From positions 1 through 64,000 of the forward strand of contig JAQGHQ010000296.1 of NCBI GenBank assembly GCA_028288765.1: 64,000 nucleotides of DNA, written 5' to 3'. The notes beneath the pieces are model-generated. The model was not told the origin of the DNA and made no database searches. It was given only the letters and a program-made list of their open reading frames with translations. This stretch comes from Gemmataceae bacterium (GTDB taxonomy: Bacteria > Planctomycetota > Planctomycetia > Gemmatales > Gemmataceae). The position numbers and the translations under genes are program-made. Below, in pieces: positions 35,042 to 43,153 of the stretch. The stretch's first letter is position 1. Every line of letters starts with the position of its first letter.

Positions 35042-36079
35042 TCAGACCGTGGCACCGACAACCTGTGACGGATCGGCGAAGATGGCGGGCACGCCGCCGG
35101 TGTGGATGAACACGAGTACCGCACCGGGCTTGTACTTCCCAGCCCGCACATCGGCGATCAGCCCCGCCATCGCCTTCGCCGAGTAGACCGGGTCGAGCAG
35201 GATCGCTTCCCTGGTCGCCAGTAACTGGAGGGCTTCCCGCCCTGCCGGCGACGGGAGGCCGTACCCGGGGGCGACGAAGCTCTCGTCGGCGTCGATGTCG
35301 GCGGCGGTCAGCCGGTGTGGCAGGCCGAGCCGGCCGGCCGCGTCGTTCGCGTCCCGCGCGAGCGCGGTCGGGATGTGCCAGGGCCAGTGCATCGGGCAGA
35401 TCAACCGGGCCGGGCAGTCGAGCCCGAGCAGGGCCTTCCCGAGCGCAACTCCCGCCCCCGTCGCCCCGGAAGACGACACGTACAGGGCGTCCGGCTTCAA
35501 CCCCCGGTCCGCCAGCTGGTCGGCGATTTCCGCGACGCACAGGGTGTAGCTCACTGCCGCAAGCGGGACGACCCGCGGGCGGTGCCAGGCGTACGGTTTC
35601 CGCCCCGCCTGTCGAAACTCCGCGGCCTTCCCGGCGAGGAATGCATCGAGTTCCGGGCCGATCGTCGCGTCCGTGAACTCGACGTGGGCCCCGACGAGGT
35701 AATCGAGGAGCAGGTTGCCCTGGGGCTCGGTCCGGTAGTGGCCCCGGCTCAGGTAGAGCCGGCATTCCAGCCCGAGTTTGGCACACCCGGCCGCTGTTTG
35801 TCGGCAGTTGTTCGATTGAACCCCGGCCCCCCAGACCACCATGTCGCAGCCCTGGTCGACCGCGTCGCCGAGCAGGAACTCGTTGTGGCGGGCCTTGTTA
35901 CCGCCGAGTAGCAGGCCGGTGCAGTCGTCCCGCTTGACGAACACCCTGACCCCACCGCCAATCCGCTCCGCGAACCGGGGTACCTCTTCGAGCGGCGTCG
36001 GGAGGTGGGCGAGCGGGACGCGGGGGAGCTGGGCCGCGGCGGCACGAATCTCTGCCGGGGTCAGAGCTGCAGGGGGCAT
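35042..36079 (-). CDS. D-cysteine desulfhydrase / ACC deaminase family PLP enzyme
   Basis: The 345-aa enzyme has fold-type II PLP features: FVKRDDCTGLLLGGNKARHNEF holds the Schiff-base Lys in the GGNK motif (about residue 61), and WGAGVQSNNCRQTAAG holds the substrate-binding Ser/Asn. SSSGATGAGVALG is the phosphate-binding Gly-rich loop, and the ending FIHTGGVPAIF is conserved in this family. It releases ammonia with sulfide (from D-cysteine) or with 2-oxobutyrate (from 1-aminocyclopropane-1-carboxylate). Sequence alone does not separate the two; D-cysteine desulfhydrase is the more common role. Confidence 0.88.
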   Translation of the reverse strand: MPPAALTPAEIRAAAAQLPRVPLAHLPTPLEEVPRFAERIGGGVRVFVKRDDCTGLLLGGNKARHNEFLLGDAVDQGCDMVVWGAGVQSNNCRQTAAGCAKLGLECRLYLSRGHYRTEPQGNLLLDYLVGAHVEFTDATIGPELDAFLAGKAAEFRQAGRKPYAWHRPRVVPLAAVSYTLCVAEIADQLADRGLKPDALYVSSSGATGAGVALGKALLGLDCPARLICPMHWPWHIPTALARDANDAAGRLGLPHRLTAADIDADESFVAPGYGLPSPAGREALQLLATREAILLDPVYSAKAMAGLIADVRAGKYKPGAVLVFIHTGGVPAIFADPSQVVGATV

Positions 36080-36176
36080 GGCGGAATCCTCGCGGGTGGT
36101 TATCCGGGCGGGAGTTCCGGTCTATTACTATGGGCGTAACCGGTCGGGCTCGCGAGTGACCGGGTTCTTCCCTGAT

Positions 36177-36200
36177 GGCACCGGTCGCCAGACCGGTGCC
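36177..36200. repeat. Perfect GGCACCGGTC palindrome
   Basis: GGCACCGGTC (36177-36186) and GACCGGTGCC (36191-36200) form a perfect 10-bp stem with a 4-nt loop. Related palindromes lie at 36983-37008 and 47709-47726. Confidence 0.7.
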
Positions 36201-36237
36201 GACACTCCCGTCCGCGAATGGGTTCCGCCCGCCCGAT

Positions 36238-36691
36238 TTGGGTTCGTTCGGTAGAATCGACCCCCGGGCCGGTCGCCCCGACACGAGGGAGAACGTCCCC
36301 GGGAATTGGGTTCGTTCGGCAGAATCGGCCGGCGGACCGGCGGGAGCCCGGGTGGTGGCAGCTGGTGACAGGGAATGGCAGTCCCAAGACAACAGAGGCC
36401 GATCTCGTGACCTCCCATTCGGGACCGGGCTGGCAATCCGGTGGGAAGCCTGACCGGGTGATGAAAATCGGGTTCGTTCTGCAAAACCGACCTCCCACCG
36501 GGTGGGAACCGCTCCCCGGATTGGGTTCGTTCCGCAAAGCCGACCTCCCGCCCGCTCCGGTGGTCGACCCAAATCGGTGAGGACCGATGCGGGTTGGGTT
36601 CGTTCTGCAAAACCGACCCTGCCCGAGTGGGTCGGATCGGCCCGAGGTGTGAAGGAAGCGTGTCGATTGGGTTCGTTCGGCAGAATCGACC
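36238..36691 (+). repeat. Six irregularly spaced 25-bp direct repeats (TTGGGTTCGTTC family)
   Basis: Copies start at 36238, 36306, 36468, 36521, 36594 and 36667, with spacings of 68, 162, 53, 73 and 73 bp. Each begins TTGGGTTCGTTC (third copy TCGGG) and continues with a GCARAAYCGACC-like half. Intervening sequences are unlike each other. Spacing is too irregular for CRISPR and no cas gene is nearby. It is an interspersed repeat family clustered in one gap. Confidence 0.8.
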
Positions 36692-36982
36692 CCCCAACCG
36701 CCGCTCCGACCTCCGGCCCAACGCTCCCCGCTTCGGAGTCCACCGGCCACTCGATCCGGCCTCTCAACCTGGTGGCGCATACCACAACCCCCGGGCGTGG
36801 CCGACCGCCACGCCGGAGTCCAGGGCCGGAAGCCACGTCGGCCGCACTGCCTCCACTGTACCAGTGTACTTGGGCGACCTACCGGTCCGAAGACGAACTG
36901 GACGTTGAAACGGGGAGCTCAGGGCCGGGCTCGCGAGCGACTCCGCTGTTTTCGGGAGGTTTCCGTCCTCAGATCTGGGTGC

Positions 36983-37008
36983 CTGCACCGGTCTCCAGAC
37001 CGGTGCAG
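36983..37008. repeat. Perfect CTGCACCGGTCT palindrome
   Basis: CTGCACCGGTCT (36983-36994) pairs perfectly with AGACCGGTGCAG (36997-37008) across a 2-nt centre. It belongs to the same family as 36177-36200. Confidence 0.7.
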
Positions 37009-37126
37009 CAAAACCCTTCAACGACGCGAGCGGGCCACCGGGTACGCCCTATTCCTATGGCTCTCATCAAACGAGAAAGCAGCCTGTTGGTGCAACGAGT
37101 CGGACAGGACTCTTTTCGGGACGAGA

Positions 37127-37157
37127 TGTGGGGGCAAGTTTCCAACTTGCCCCCACA
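37127..37157. repeat. GGGGCAAGT stem-loop repeat
   Basis: TGTGGGGGCAAGT pairs perfectly with ACTTGCCCCCACA across a 5-nt loop. The same unit recurs as an inverted pair at 40966-41076, so both ends of the carotenoid desaturase block carry this repeat. Confidence 0.75.
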
Positions 37158-37326
37158 CGTGTCGCCTCGGGTTCTATACAGGACATCCCGGCTTTCTCGT
37201 CCGGTGCTCGGTCCTCAGACTGGGTGACGAGAACCGACTGTTTCTCCTGACCGGCACGAGAGCGACTGGATTTTGACCGGGTGCAGCGCCTAACATCGGT
37301 GGAGCCCGCTCGCACCGGGCGAATGG

Positions 37327-38958
37327 ATGTCGACTCGCCATTACCGGAAACCGAGCATGGCTCTCCCGGCCGACGCCGCCACCCCCGATCTCCCCACCCC
37401 CCATTCCACGCGCAACCGGACGGGTACGGTGTTGGTTATCGGGGCCGGCCCGGGCGGGCTGGCGACGGCGCTCCTCCTCGCTCGTGCCGGGCTCGACGTC
37501 CGCGTGATCGAGCGGCTCCCGCGCGTCGGCGGGCGGTGCAGCGCGATCGAGGTTCCCGTTCCGGGCACTCCGGATGAGAACGCGAGGTTTCGGTTCGACC
37601 TGGGGCCGACATTCTTCCTGTACCCCCGCGTCCTCGAACGCATCTTCAAGCTCGTCGGCCGGGACCTGCACGCCGAGATCCCGATGATCCGGCTCGATCC
37701 GCAGTACCGGCTCGTTTTCGGGTCCGGCGGCCAGCTCGACTGCACCCCGAACATCCCCCGAATGGAAGAAGAGATCGCCCGGATCAACGCCGCCGACGCG
37801 GGAAACGTCCGCCGGTTCCTGGACGAGAATCGGCGGAAGATGGACGGGTTCCGATCGATCCTCGAACGGCCCTTCCTCGGCTGGGGCGATCTCCTGAGCT
37901 GGGACTTGATCAAAATGTTGCCGGTCCTCCGGCCGTGGAAATCGATCGATTCGGAGCTCGCCCGGCACTTCGCCGACCCGCGCATCCGGCTCGCGTTCAC
38001 CTTCCAGTCCAAATACCTCGGGATGTCGCCGTTCAACTGCCCGAGTTTGTTCTCGATCCTCTCCTTCCTCGAATACGAATACGGGGTCTGGCACCCGATG
38101 GGCGGGTGTTCGGCGGTGTCGGAGGGGATGGCCCGGATCGCGGCCCAGATGGGAGTGAAATTCGGTCTCGGGGAAGAGGTCAAGGAGATCCTGTTCGACG
38201 GCCGGCGGGCAGTCGGCGTACGGACCGGCGCGGGCGAGTACCGGGCCGACGCGGTGGTCGTCAACGCCGACTTCGCCCACGCCATGACGAGGCTCGTCCC
38301 GGATCACCTCCGCACCCGCTGGACCGATCGGAAGATCGCCCGGAAGAAGTTCTCGTGCTCGACGTTCATGCTCTACCTCGGCATTGAGGGGCGGTGCGAC
38401 CTCCCGCACCACACCATCTACACCGCCCGGGATTACATGGCGAACCTCCGCGACATCGAGGAACGGCACGTCCTCACCGACGACACGTCGGTCTACGTCC
38501 AGAACGCGTGCGTCACCGACCCGGCCCTCGCCCCGGAGGGGATGAGTACCCTCTACGTCCTCGCCCCGGTCACCCACCAGCACCCAAACGTGGACTGGAC
38601 GGGCGAGGCGCCGCGCTTCCGGGCCCGGATGCTGGCCCAGCTCGAAAAGCTCGGCGTCACCGACCTGGAGAAGCGAATCCGGTTCGAGAAGTTCGTCACG
38701 CCCGACGACTGGGAGGGGCGGTACGCCGTATACCGCGGGGCGACCTTCAATCTGGCCCACACCCTGACCCAGATGTTACACTTCCGGCCACGCAACCGGT
38801 TTGAGGACCTCGACGGGGTGTACCTGGTCGGCGGCGGGACGCACCCGGGCAGCGGGCTGCCCGTGATCTACGAGTCGGCCCGGATTACCTCGCGGCTCCT
38901 GCTCGCGGACCTGGGCCGCGACGTCGGCTGGCTGGGTGAGCCTGAGAACAGGACATAA
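37327..38958 (+). CDS. Carotenoid desaturase/oxidase (CrtI/CrtN-type), first copy
   Basis: The 543-aa FAD-dependent protein has the dinucleotide-binding motif VIGAGPGGLATALLLARAGLDV at about residues 37-58 followed by GGRC, a phytoene-desaturase-like middle (FRFDLGPTFFLYP; YGVWHPMGGCSAVSEGMARIA) and the C-terminal FAD signature GVYLVGGGTHPGSGLPVIYESA. These define the CrtI/CrtN/CrtP family, which desaturates or oxidises C30 or C40 carotenoid chains. The N-terminal 30 residues are not conserved, so an internal ATG at 37357 is possible. It is followed by a second paralogue, a PlsC-like acyltransferase and a CrtQ-like transferase. Confidence 0.87.
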   Translation: MSTRHYRKPSMALPADAATPDLPTPHSTRNRTGTVLVIGAGPGGLATALLLARAGLDVRVIERLPRVGGRCSAIEVPVPGTPDENARFRFDLGPTFFLYPRVLERIFKLVGRDLHAEIPMIRLDPQYRLVFGSGGQLDCTPNIPRMEEEIARINAADAGNVRRFLDENRRKMDGFRSILERPFLGWGDLLSWDLIKMLPVLRPWKSIDSELARHFADPRIRLAFTFQSKYLGMSPFNCPSLFSILSFLEYEYGVWHPMGGCSAVSEGMARIAAQMGVKFGLGEEVKEILFDGRRAVGVRTGAGEYRADAVVVNADFAHAMTRLVPDHLRTRWTDRKIARKKFSCSTFMLYLGIEGRCDLPHHTIYTARDYMANLRDIEERHVLTDDTSVYVQNACVTDPALAPEGMSTLYVLAPVTHQHPNVDWTGEAPRFRARMLAQLEKLGVTDLEKRIRFEKFVTPDDWEGRYAVYRGATFNLAHTLTQMLHFRPRNRFEDLDGVYLVGGGTHPGSGLPVIYESARITSRLLLADLGRDVGWLGEPENRT

Positions 38959-38959
38959 A

Positions 38960-39083
38960 CAAGATTCACCACAGAGTCACAGAGAGCACAGAGAAGAGCA
39001 GAAAGAAAGTTTACTCTTAAAACCATACTTCAAACTCTGGTTGGTTCTTCTCTGTGCTCTCTGTGACTCTGTGGTGAATCTTG
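38960..39083. repeat. Gene-less CACAGAG palindrome, copy A
   Basis: A perfect 38-bp inverted repeat (38960-38997 and 39046-39083) encloses a 48-bp A/T-rich core. The outer end of each arm holds TTCACCACAGAGTCACAGAG, the same unit as in the terminal repeats of the GxxExxY element at 5351-5926. It begins 1 bp after the stop codon of the first desaturase gene. Confidence 0.88.
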
Positions 39084-39102
39084 TATTTGAGGAGCACAAC
39101 CC

Positions 39103-39180
39103 GTGTGCGAGTCGGCCAGGAACAGGCGGGTCGGGGTGGTCGGCGGCGGGCTCGGCGGGCCTGGAGTTGGGAAGCAATGA
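39103..39180 (+). pseudogene. Duplicated 5' fragment of the second desaturase gene
   Basis: From a GAGGAG ribosome binding site through a GTG start and 20 codons, this stretch copies the start of the gene at 39334, including the FAD-binding VGVVGGGLGG. It then diverges and stops at 39178. The two copies (39089-39160 and 39322-39391) differ at about ten positions including a 2-bp gap. It could be translated as a 25-residue leader peptide, but is more simply a duplication remnant. Confidence 0.8.
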
Positions 39181-39188
39181 GCAACAGA

Positions 39189-39307
39189 ATTCACCACGGA
39201 GTCACAGAGGGCACAGAGAACGGACACAGAGGAATGGATTTATTAAATCCGGATTTCTAATTCTGATATTCATCCCTCTCTGTGCCCTCTGTGACTCTGT
39301 GGTGAAT
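39189..39307. repeat. Gene-less CACAGAG palindrome, copy B
   Basis: Two 31-bp arms (39189-39219 and 39277-39307, one mismatch) enclose a 57-bp A/T-rich core unlike that of copy A. The arms read ATTCACCACRGAGTCACAGA and continue GGGCACAGAGA. It ends 26 bp before the GTG of the second desaturase gene. Confidence 0.87.
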
Positions 39308-39333
39308 GTCTTTCAATGTGTGAGGACTAGCCC

Positions 39334-40911
39334 GTGCATGATTCGGCCAGGACGGGGCGGGTCGGGGTGGTCGGCGGCGGGCTCGGCGGGCTGGCGGCCG
39401 CGTGCGTGTTGGCGGCCCGGGGCTACAAGGTCGTTCTCTTCGAGAAGAGCCCGCGGCTGGGCGGGAAGGCCGCGGTCCTGACCGCGGCCGGGTTCCGGTT
39501 CGACATGGGCCCGACCATCCTCACGATCCCGTCCGTCCTCCGGCGGATTTTCGCCGAGGCCGGGCGGGACCTCGACGACTACGTCGATCTGATCCGGCTC
39601 GACCCCCAGTGGCGCTGCTTCTTCACCGACGGAAGCGTACTCGAATTGGTCGAAGACGGGGAGGCGATGGCGAATGGGCTCGACGCCTACGCCCCCGACA
39701 GCGGGGCCGCGGCCGGCTATCGCAACTTCCTCGGCCTTTCTCAGCGGCTGCACCGGATCTCGGCCCAGCATTTCTTCTGGAAGTCGATCGGCAGCGTCCG
39801 CGACATGATCGACCTGAAGGCCGGCTTTTCGCCGAAGCTCCTGGCCGACGTGCTGGCGATGCGGATGGGCCGATCGGTGGCCGGGACGGTCCGGAAGTTC
39901 ACCCCGGACCCGCGCGTGGCTCAAATGCTGGACCACTTCACCCAGTACGTCGGGTCGAGCCCGGCGGCGTCTCCCGCGGTGCTGTGCGGGATCGCGCACA
40001 TGCAGACCAGCGAGGGCGTATGGTACCCCCGCGGCGGCACGGGGGCGGTACCGGACGCGCTCGCCCGTCTCGCCGAGGAGCTTGGCGTCGAGTTCCGCCC
40101 GAACTGCGGGGTCAGACAGGTCCTGATGACCGCCGCCGGAACGGCGGTCCGGGGAATCGAAACCGAGTCCGGAGAGGTGGTCGAGCTCGCCGCCGTGGTG
40201 TCGAACGCCGACAGCGTGCGGACGCACCGGGACCTGATCAACGGGGCGGCCCCGCGGGCGGTGCGAAGGTTCGAGAAGCGCCGCCACTACGAACCCGCCT
40301 GTTCGGGCGTTGTCCTCTATCTCGGGCTGAACAAGGGCTACGACCACCTGCTCCACCACAACTTCGTATTCTCCCGCGACCCGGAGGAGGAGTTCGAGTT
40401 CATCTACCGCAAGGGCGAGCCGGCCCCAGACCCGACCTGCTACCTGGCCGCCACCACCTGCACCGAGCCGGGAACGGCCCCGACCGGCGGCGAAGCCCTG
40501 TACGTGCTCGTTCACGCGCCCTACCTGCGGCCCCACCACGACTGGTCGAAGCTGCTACCGGATTACCGGCGGGTGATCCTGAACAAGCTCAAAACGACGG
40601 GCCGGATGCCGGACATCGAAGACCGGATCGTGTACGAATCCGCTCTGACACCCCAGGACATCCACAACCGTTACCACGTGCTAAACGGGGCGATTTACGG
40701 GCTGGCGAGCCACGGCAAGTGGTTCGGCGCCTTCAAGCCGGCGAATCGGTCGCCGGACATCAAGGGGCTCTACCTTGCCGGCGGGGCGGCCCACCCCGGC
40801 CCCGGAATGCCGATGGTCCTGATGAGCGGCTGGATCGCCGCCGATACCCTGGACCAGGACGGGATCGTGTCGAAGTCGGTCGCGAGCGTTCGCCAACCGG
40901 TCGCAACGTGA
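39334..40911 (+). CDS. Carotenoid desaturase/oxidase (CrtI/CrtN-type), second copy
   Basis: The 525-aa protein starts with GTG after GAGGA. It has the FAD motif VGVVGGGLGGLAAACVLAAR (about residues 9-28), then GGKAAVL, RFDMGPTIL, MQTSEGVWYPRGGTGAVPDAL and a C-terminal GLYLAGGAAHPGPGMPMVLMSG. These are diagnostic of the phytoene desaturase/diapophytoene desaturase family including CrtP-type oxidases. It shares the overall plan of the preceding paralogue, so the pair could split desaturation and terminal oxidation. The start region is partly duplicated upstream at 39103. Confidence 0.9.
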   Translation: MHDSARTGRVGVVGGGLGGLAAACVLAARGYKVVLFEKSPRLGGKAAVLTAAGFRFDMGPTILTIPSVLRRIFAEAGRDLDDYVDLIRLDPQWRCFFTDGSVLELVEDGEAMANGLDAYAPDSGAAAGYRNFLGLSQRLHRISAQHFFWKSIGSVRDMIDLKAGFSPKLLADVLAMRMGRSVAGTVRKFTPDPRVAQMLDHFTQYVGSSPAASPAVLCGIAHMQTSEGVWYPRGGTGAVPDALARLAEELGVEFRPNCGVRQVLMTAAGTAVRGIETESGEVVELAAVVSNADSVRTHRDLINGAAPRAVRRFEKRRHYEPACSGVVLYLGLNKGYDHLLHHNFVFSRDPEEEFEFIYRKGEPAPDPTCYLAATTCTEPGTAPTGGEALYVLVHAPYLRPHHDWSKLLPDYRRVILNKLKTTGRMPDIEDRIVYESALTPQDIHNRYHVLNGAIYGLASHGKWFGAFKPANRSPDIKGLYLAGGAAHPGPGMPMVLMSGWIAADTLDQDGIVSKSVASVRQPVAT

Positions 40912-40965
40912 ACCACCTCGAGAGGGGTGGCCTCATTGTGGCACAGGTCGGAAGACTGGACGAGA

Positions 40966-41076
40966 TGTGGGGGCAAGTTTCCAACTTGCCCGGGGCGGTT
41001 GGAACCCGGCCCCACGCATTGGGCTGGTCCCCGTCCGGCACGTCTGGCCCGGGCAAGTTGGAAACTTGCCCCCACA
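40966..41076. repeat. Perfect 29-bp inverted repeat (GGGGCAAG family)
   Basis: Bases 40966-40994 and 41048-41076 are exact reverse complements (29 of 29) with 53 bp between. Each arm is itself a near-palindrome (GGGCAAGTTTCCAACTTGCCC). The same unit stands alone at 37127-37157. The element fills the gap between the second desaturase and the acyltransferase genes. Confidence 0.85.
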
Positions 41077-41126
41077 CGTGTTCCCAGCGGCCCAGGGTTC
41101 AACCGAGTACCACAAGAACAGAGCCC

Positions 41127-41960
41127 GTGACACCGCCGCCCACTCCCACCCAAGCTGATCCCCCTGCCCCGCGGGTCGAATTGCCCCGCCAGTGGCCCTG
41201 GCTGCTACGGGGGTTCCGGAAGTATTGCGTTCGCTATATCCGCAAGCACTTCCACGCCCTTTGGGTGTCGAACACGAGCTCCCCGTTCCCGCCGGCGGAC
41301 GAGCCTGTCCTGATCGTGCTCAACCACCCGTCCTGGTGGGACCCCCTGCTCGGCCTCGTCCTGAGCACGCGCTTCCCGGACCGGGATCAGTTCGGCGCCA
41401 TCGACGCGGTCGCGGTCCAGCGGTACGGGTTCTTCAAACGGATTGGGTTCGTCGGGGTCGACACGACCAGCCTGCGGGGCGCGGCCGAGTTCCTGCGGGT
41501 CGGGCGGACGGTCCTTTCTAAACCGGGTCGGGTCTTCTGGGTCACCGCGCAGGGTCAGTTTTCCGACGTCCGGGAGCGCCCCCTCAACCTTCGGTCCGGC
41601 GTCGGCCATCTTGCCGCCCGCCTCGACCGCGGGGTCATCGTCCCGCTCGCCCTCGAATACACGTTCTGGACCGAGCGGACTCCGGAAGCCCTGGTCCGCT
41701 TCGGCGAGCCCCTGAGAATCACCGACCACCCCGGACTCGATGGTCGGGAGTGGACCCGGCGGATCGAGGAGGCGCTCACCCGCACGCTGGACGTCTTGAA
41801 CGCCGAGACGATGTCCCGCGACCCGGCGAAGTTCACCGCCATCGTCTCCGGCCGGACCGGTGTGGGCGGGGTGTACGATCTGTGGCGGCGGGCGAAGGCG
41901 TGGGTGCGAGGAAAGAAGTTCGACCCGTCGCACGATGCCGCGCGGGGGGAGCGGCCGTGA
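41127..41960 (+). CDS. PlsC-like acyltransferase of the carotenoid cluster
   Basis: The GTG at 41127 gives 277 aa; an open frame reaching much further upstream overlaps the desaturase and is rejected. The acyltransferase motif I is NHPSWWD (HX4D), and later segments ([26 protein letters not shown]) match motifs III and IV of the PlsC superfamily. A neighbouring glycosyltransferase suggests acylation of a carotenoid glucoside, as the last step does in staphyloxanthin-type pathways, although the classical CrtO is a different family. Its stop overlaps the GTG of the next gene by 4 bp. Confidence 0.83.
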   Translation: MTPPPTPTQADPPAPRVELPRQWPWLLRGFRKYCVRYIRKHFHALWVSNTSSPFPPADEPVLIVLNHPSWWDPLLGLVLSTRFPDRDQFGAIDAVAVQRYGFFKRIGFVGVDTTSLRGAAEFLRVGRTVLSKPGRVFWVTAQGQFSDVRERPLNLRSGVGHLAARLDRGVIVPLALEYTFWTERTPEALVRFGEPLRITDHPGLDGREWTRRIEEALTRTLDVLNAETMSRDPAKFTAIVSGRTGVGGVYDLWRRAKAWVRGKKFDPSHDAARGERP

Positions 41961-43120
41961 CCCTTCTCACTCTGGCCTCCGTCAGCCTCGGTTGCGCGGC
42001 ACTCCCGGCCCTCCTCTATCTCTGGAACACCTGGCTATTCCGGCCGCCACCCGTCTTGAGCCTGCCGGGTCGTGAAGCCGGAAGTGGGACTGCCGGCCCG
42101 GCGATTCCCCGGATCTCTGTGCTCATCCCCGCCCGAAATGAGGAGCGGTCGATCGGGGCGTGTCTGGATTCGGTGTTGGCGTCGGATGGGGTCGAGATGG
42201 AAGTGGTGGTCCTGGACGACCACTCGAATGACCGCACCGCCGCAATCGTCCGGGAGCTGGCCGCAAAAGATCCCCGGGTCCGTCTCGAACCCGCACCGCC
42301 TCTCCCGGCGGGCTGGTGCGGGAAGCAGCACGCTTGTTTCATCCTGTCCGGGCATGCCCGGTTCCCTGTGATCACTTTTCTGGACGCCGACGTGAGGCTC
42401 GCCCCGGACGGGCTCGCCCGCATGGCGGCGTTCCTTCGGCGATCAAAGGCCGGGCTGGTGAGCGGGTTTCCACGACAGGAGACGGGTACGCTGCTGGAGA
42501 AGCTCGTCATCCCGCTGATCCACTGGCTCTTGCTGGGCTTTCTGCCGATGGCCGGGATGCGGTGGACGCGCCGGGCCGCGTTCGCGGTCGGGTGCGGGCA
42601 GTGGTTCATGACCACCCGCGCGGCGTACGAGCAGGTGGGTGGGCACGCCGCCGTGAAGGCGTCGCTTCACGACGGCCTGAGCCTGCCGCGTGCTTACCGC
42701 CGAGCGGGGTTGTCGACCGATATCTGCGACGCGACTGACCTGGCGGTGTGCCGGATGTACCGGTCGGCGAGCGAGGTCTGGTTCGGGCTGGCGAAGAACG
42801 CCCGCGAGGGGATGGCCGCGACCTCCCAGATCGGGTTCTGGACGGTCATCCTACTATGCGGCCAGGTGCTGCCGTTGATTCTCCTGTTGTGCCCGCTCCT
42901 GGTTTGGGTAGGCGGCCTCCCGGCGGTTCTTGCAGCGATCGCACTGATCTACGTGGTCCGGGCTCACGTTGCGATCCGTTTCCGTCAATCCGCCCTCGGG
43001 GAACTGCTACACCCGATCGGCGTCCTTATCCTGATCGGTATTCAGTGGTACGCAATCTACCGGGCGGTGGCCGGGAGGCCGGTGGGATGGAAAGGGCGAA
43101 CGCACCCGGCCAACACGTGA
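41957..43120 (+). CDS. CrtQ-like family 2 glycosyltransferase
   Basis: The 387-aa protein begins at GTG 41957 (GTGA overlap with the acyltransferase stop). One N-terminal membrane helix precedes the GT2 domain: [50 protein letters not shown] (DxD) and [19 protein letters not shown]. QxxRW is replaced by a [13 protein letters not shown] region. Three C-terminal helices follow. The plan matches 4,4'-diaponeurosporenoate glycosyltransferase CrtQ. It completes a desaturase-desaturase-acyltransferase-glycosyltransferase set. Confidence 0.83.
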   Translation: MTLLTLASVSLGCAALPALLYLWNTWLFRPPPVLSLPGREAGSGTAGPAIPRISVLIPARNEERSIGACLDSVLASDGVEMEVVVLDDHSNDRTAAIVRELAAKDPRVRLEPAPPLPAGWCGKQHACFILSGHARFPVITFLDADVRLAPDGLARMAAFLRRSKAGLVSGFPRQETGTLLEKLVIPLIHWLLLGFLPMAGMRWTRRAAFAVGCGQWFMTTRAAYEQVGGHAAVKASLHDGLSLPRAYRRAGLSTDICDATDLAVCRMYRSASEVWFGLAKNAREGMAATSQIGFWTVILLCGQVLPLILLLCPLLVWVGGLPAVLAAIALIYVVRAHVAIRFRQSALGELLHPIGVLILIGIQWYAIYRAVAGRPVGWKGRTHPANT

Positions 43121-43153
43121 GCGGCCCGGCCGCATCACCGACGCACCGGCGCC

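Larger units (their letters stand above)
36080..37326. other. 1.25-kb gene-free, repeat-rich stretch
   Basis: No supported gene lies here. It contains six copies of a 25-bp direct repeat (36238-36691), two perfect GACCGGTGC palindromes (36177-36200 and 36983-37008) and a GGGGCAAG stem-loop (37127-37157). Open frames in this stretch are translations of the repeats (for example recurring NEPN or RTNP peptides) and are not genes. The promoter of the carotenoid cluster presumably lies near the right end. Confidence 0.75.

Noticed and set aside
36238-36691. CRISPR array
   Set aside because: Repeats are imperfect, spacers vary from 28 to 137 bp, and no cas gene is near.
36100-36836. Several open frames giving NEPN/RTNP/FAERTQ-type peptides
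   Set aside because: These are translations of the 25-bp interspersed repeat in various frames, not proteins.
38936-39481. Open frame with HREHREEQKE-like peptides across the CACAGAG palindromes
   Set aside because: It reads through the repeats and into the second desaturase gene in another frame.
39402-41126. Long open frame upstream of and in phase with the acyltransferase gene
   Set aside because: It runs antisense-like in another frame through the second desaturase gene and the repeats. Only the part from 41127 has protein-like composition and acyltransferase motifs. High GC keeps the frame open.
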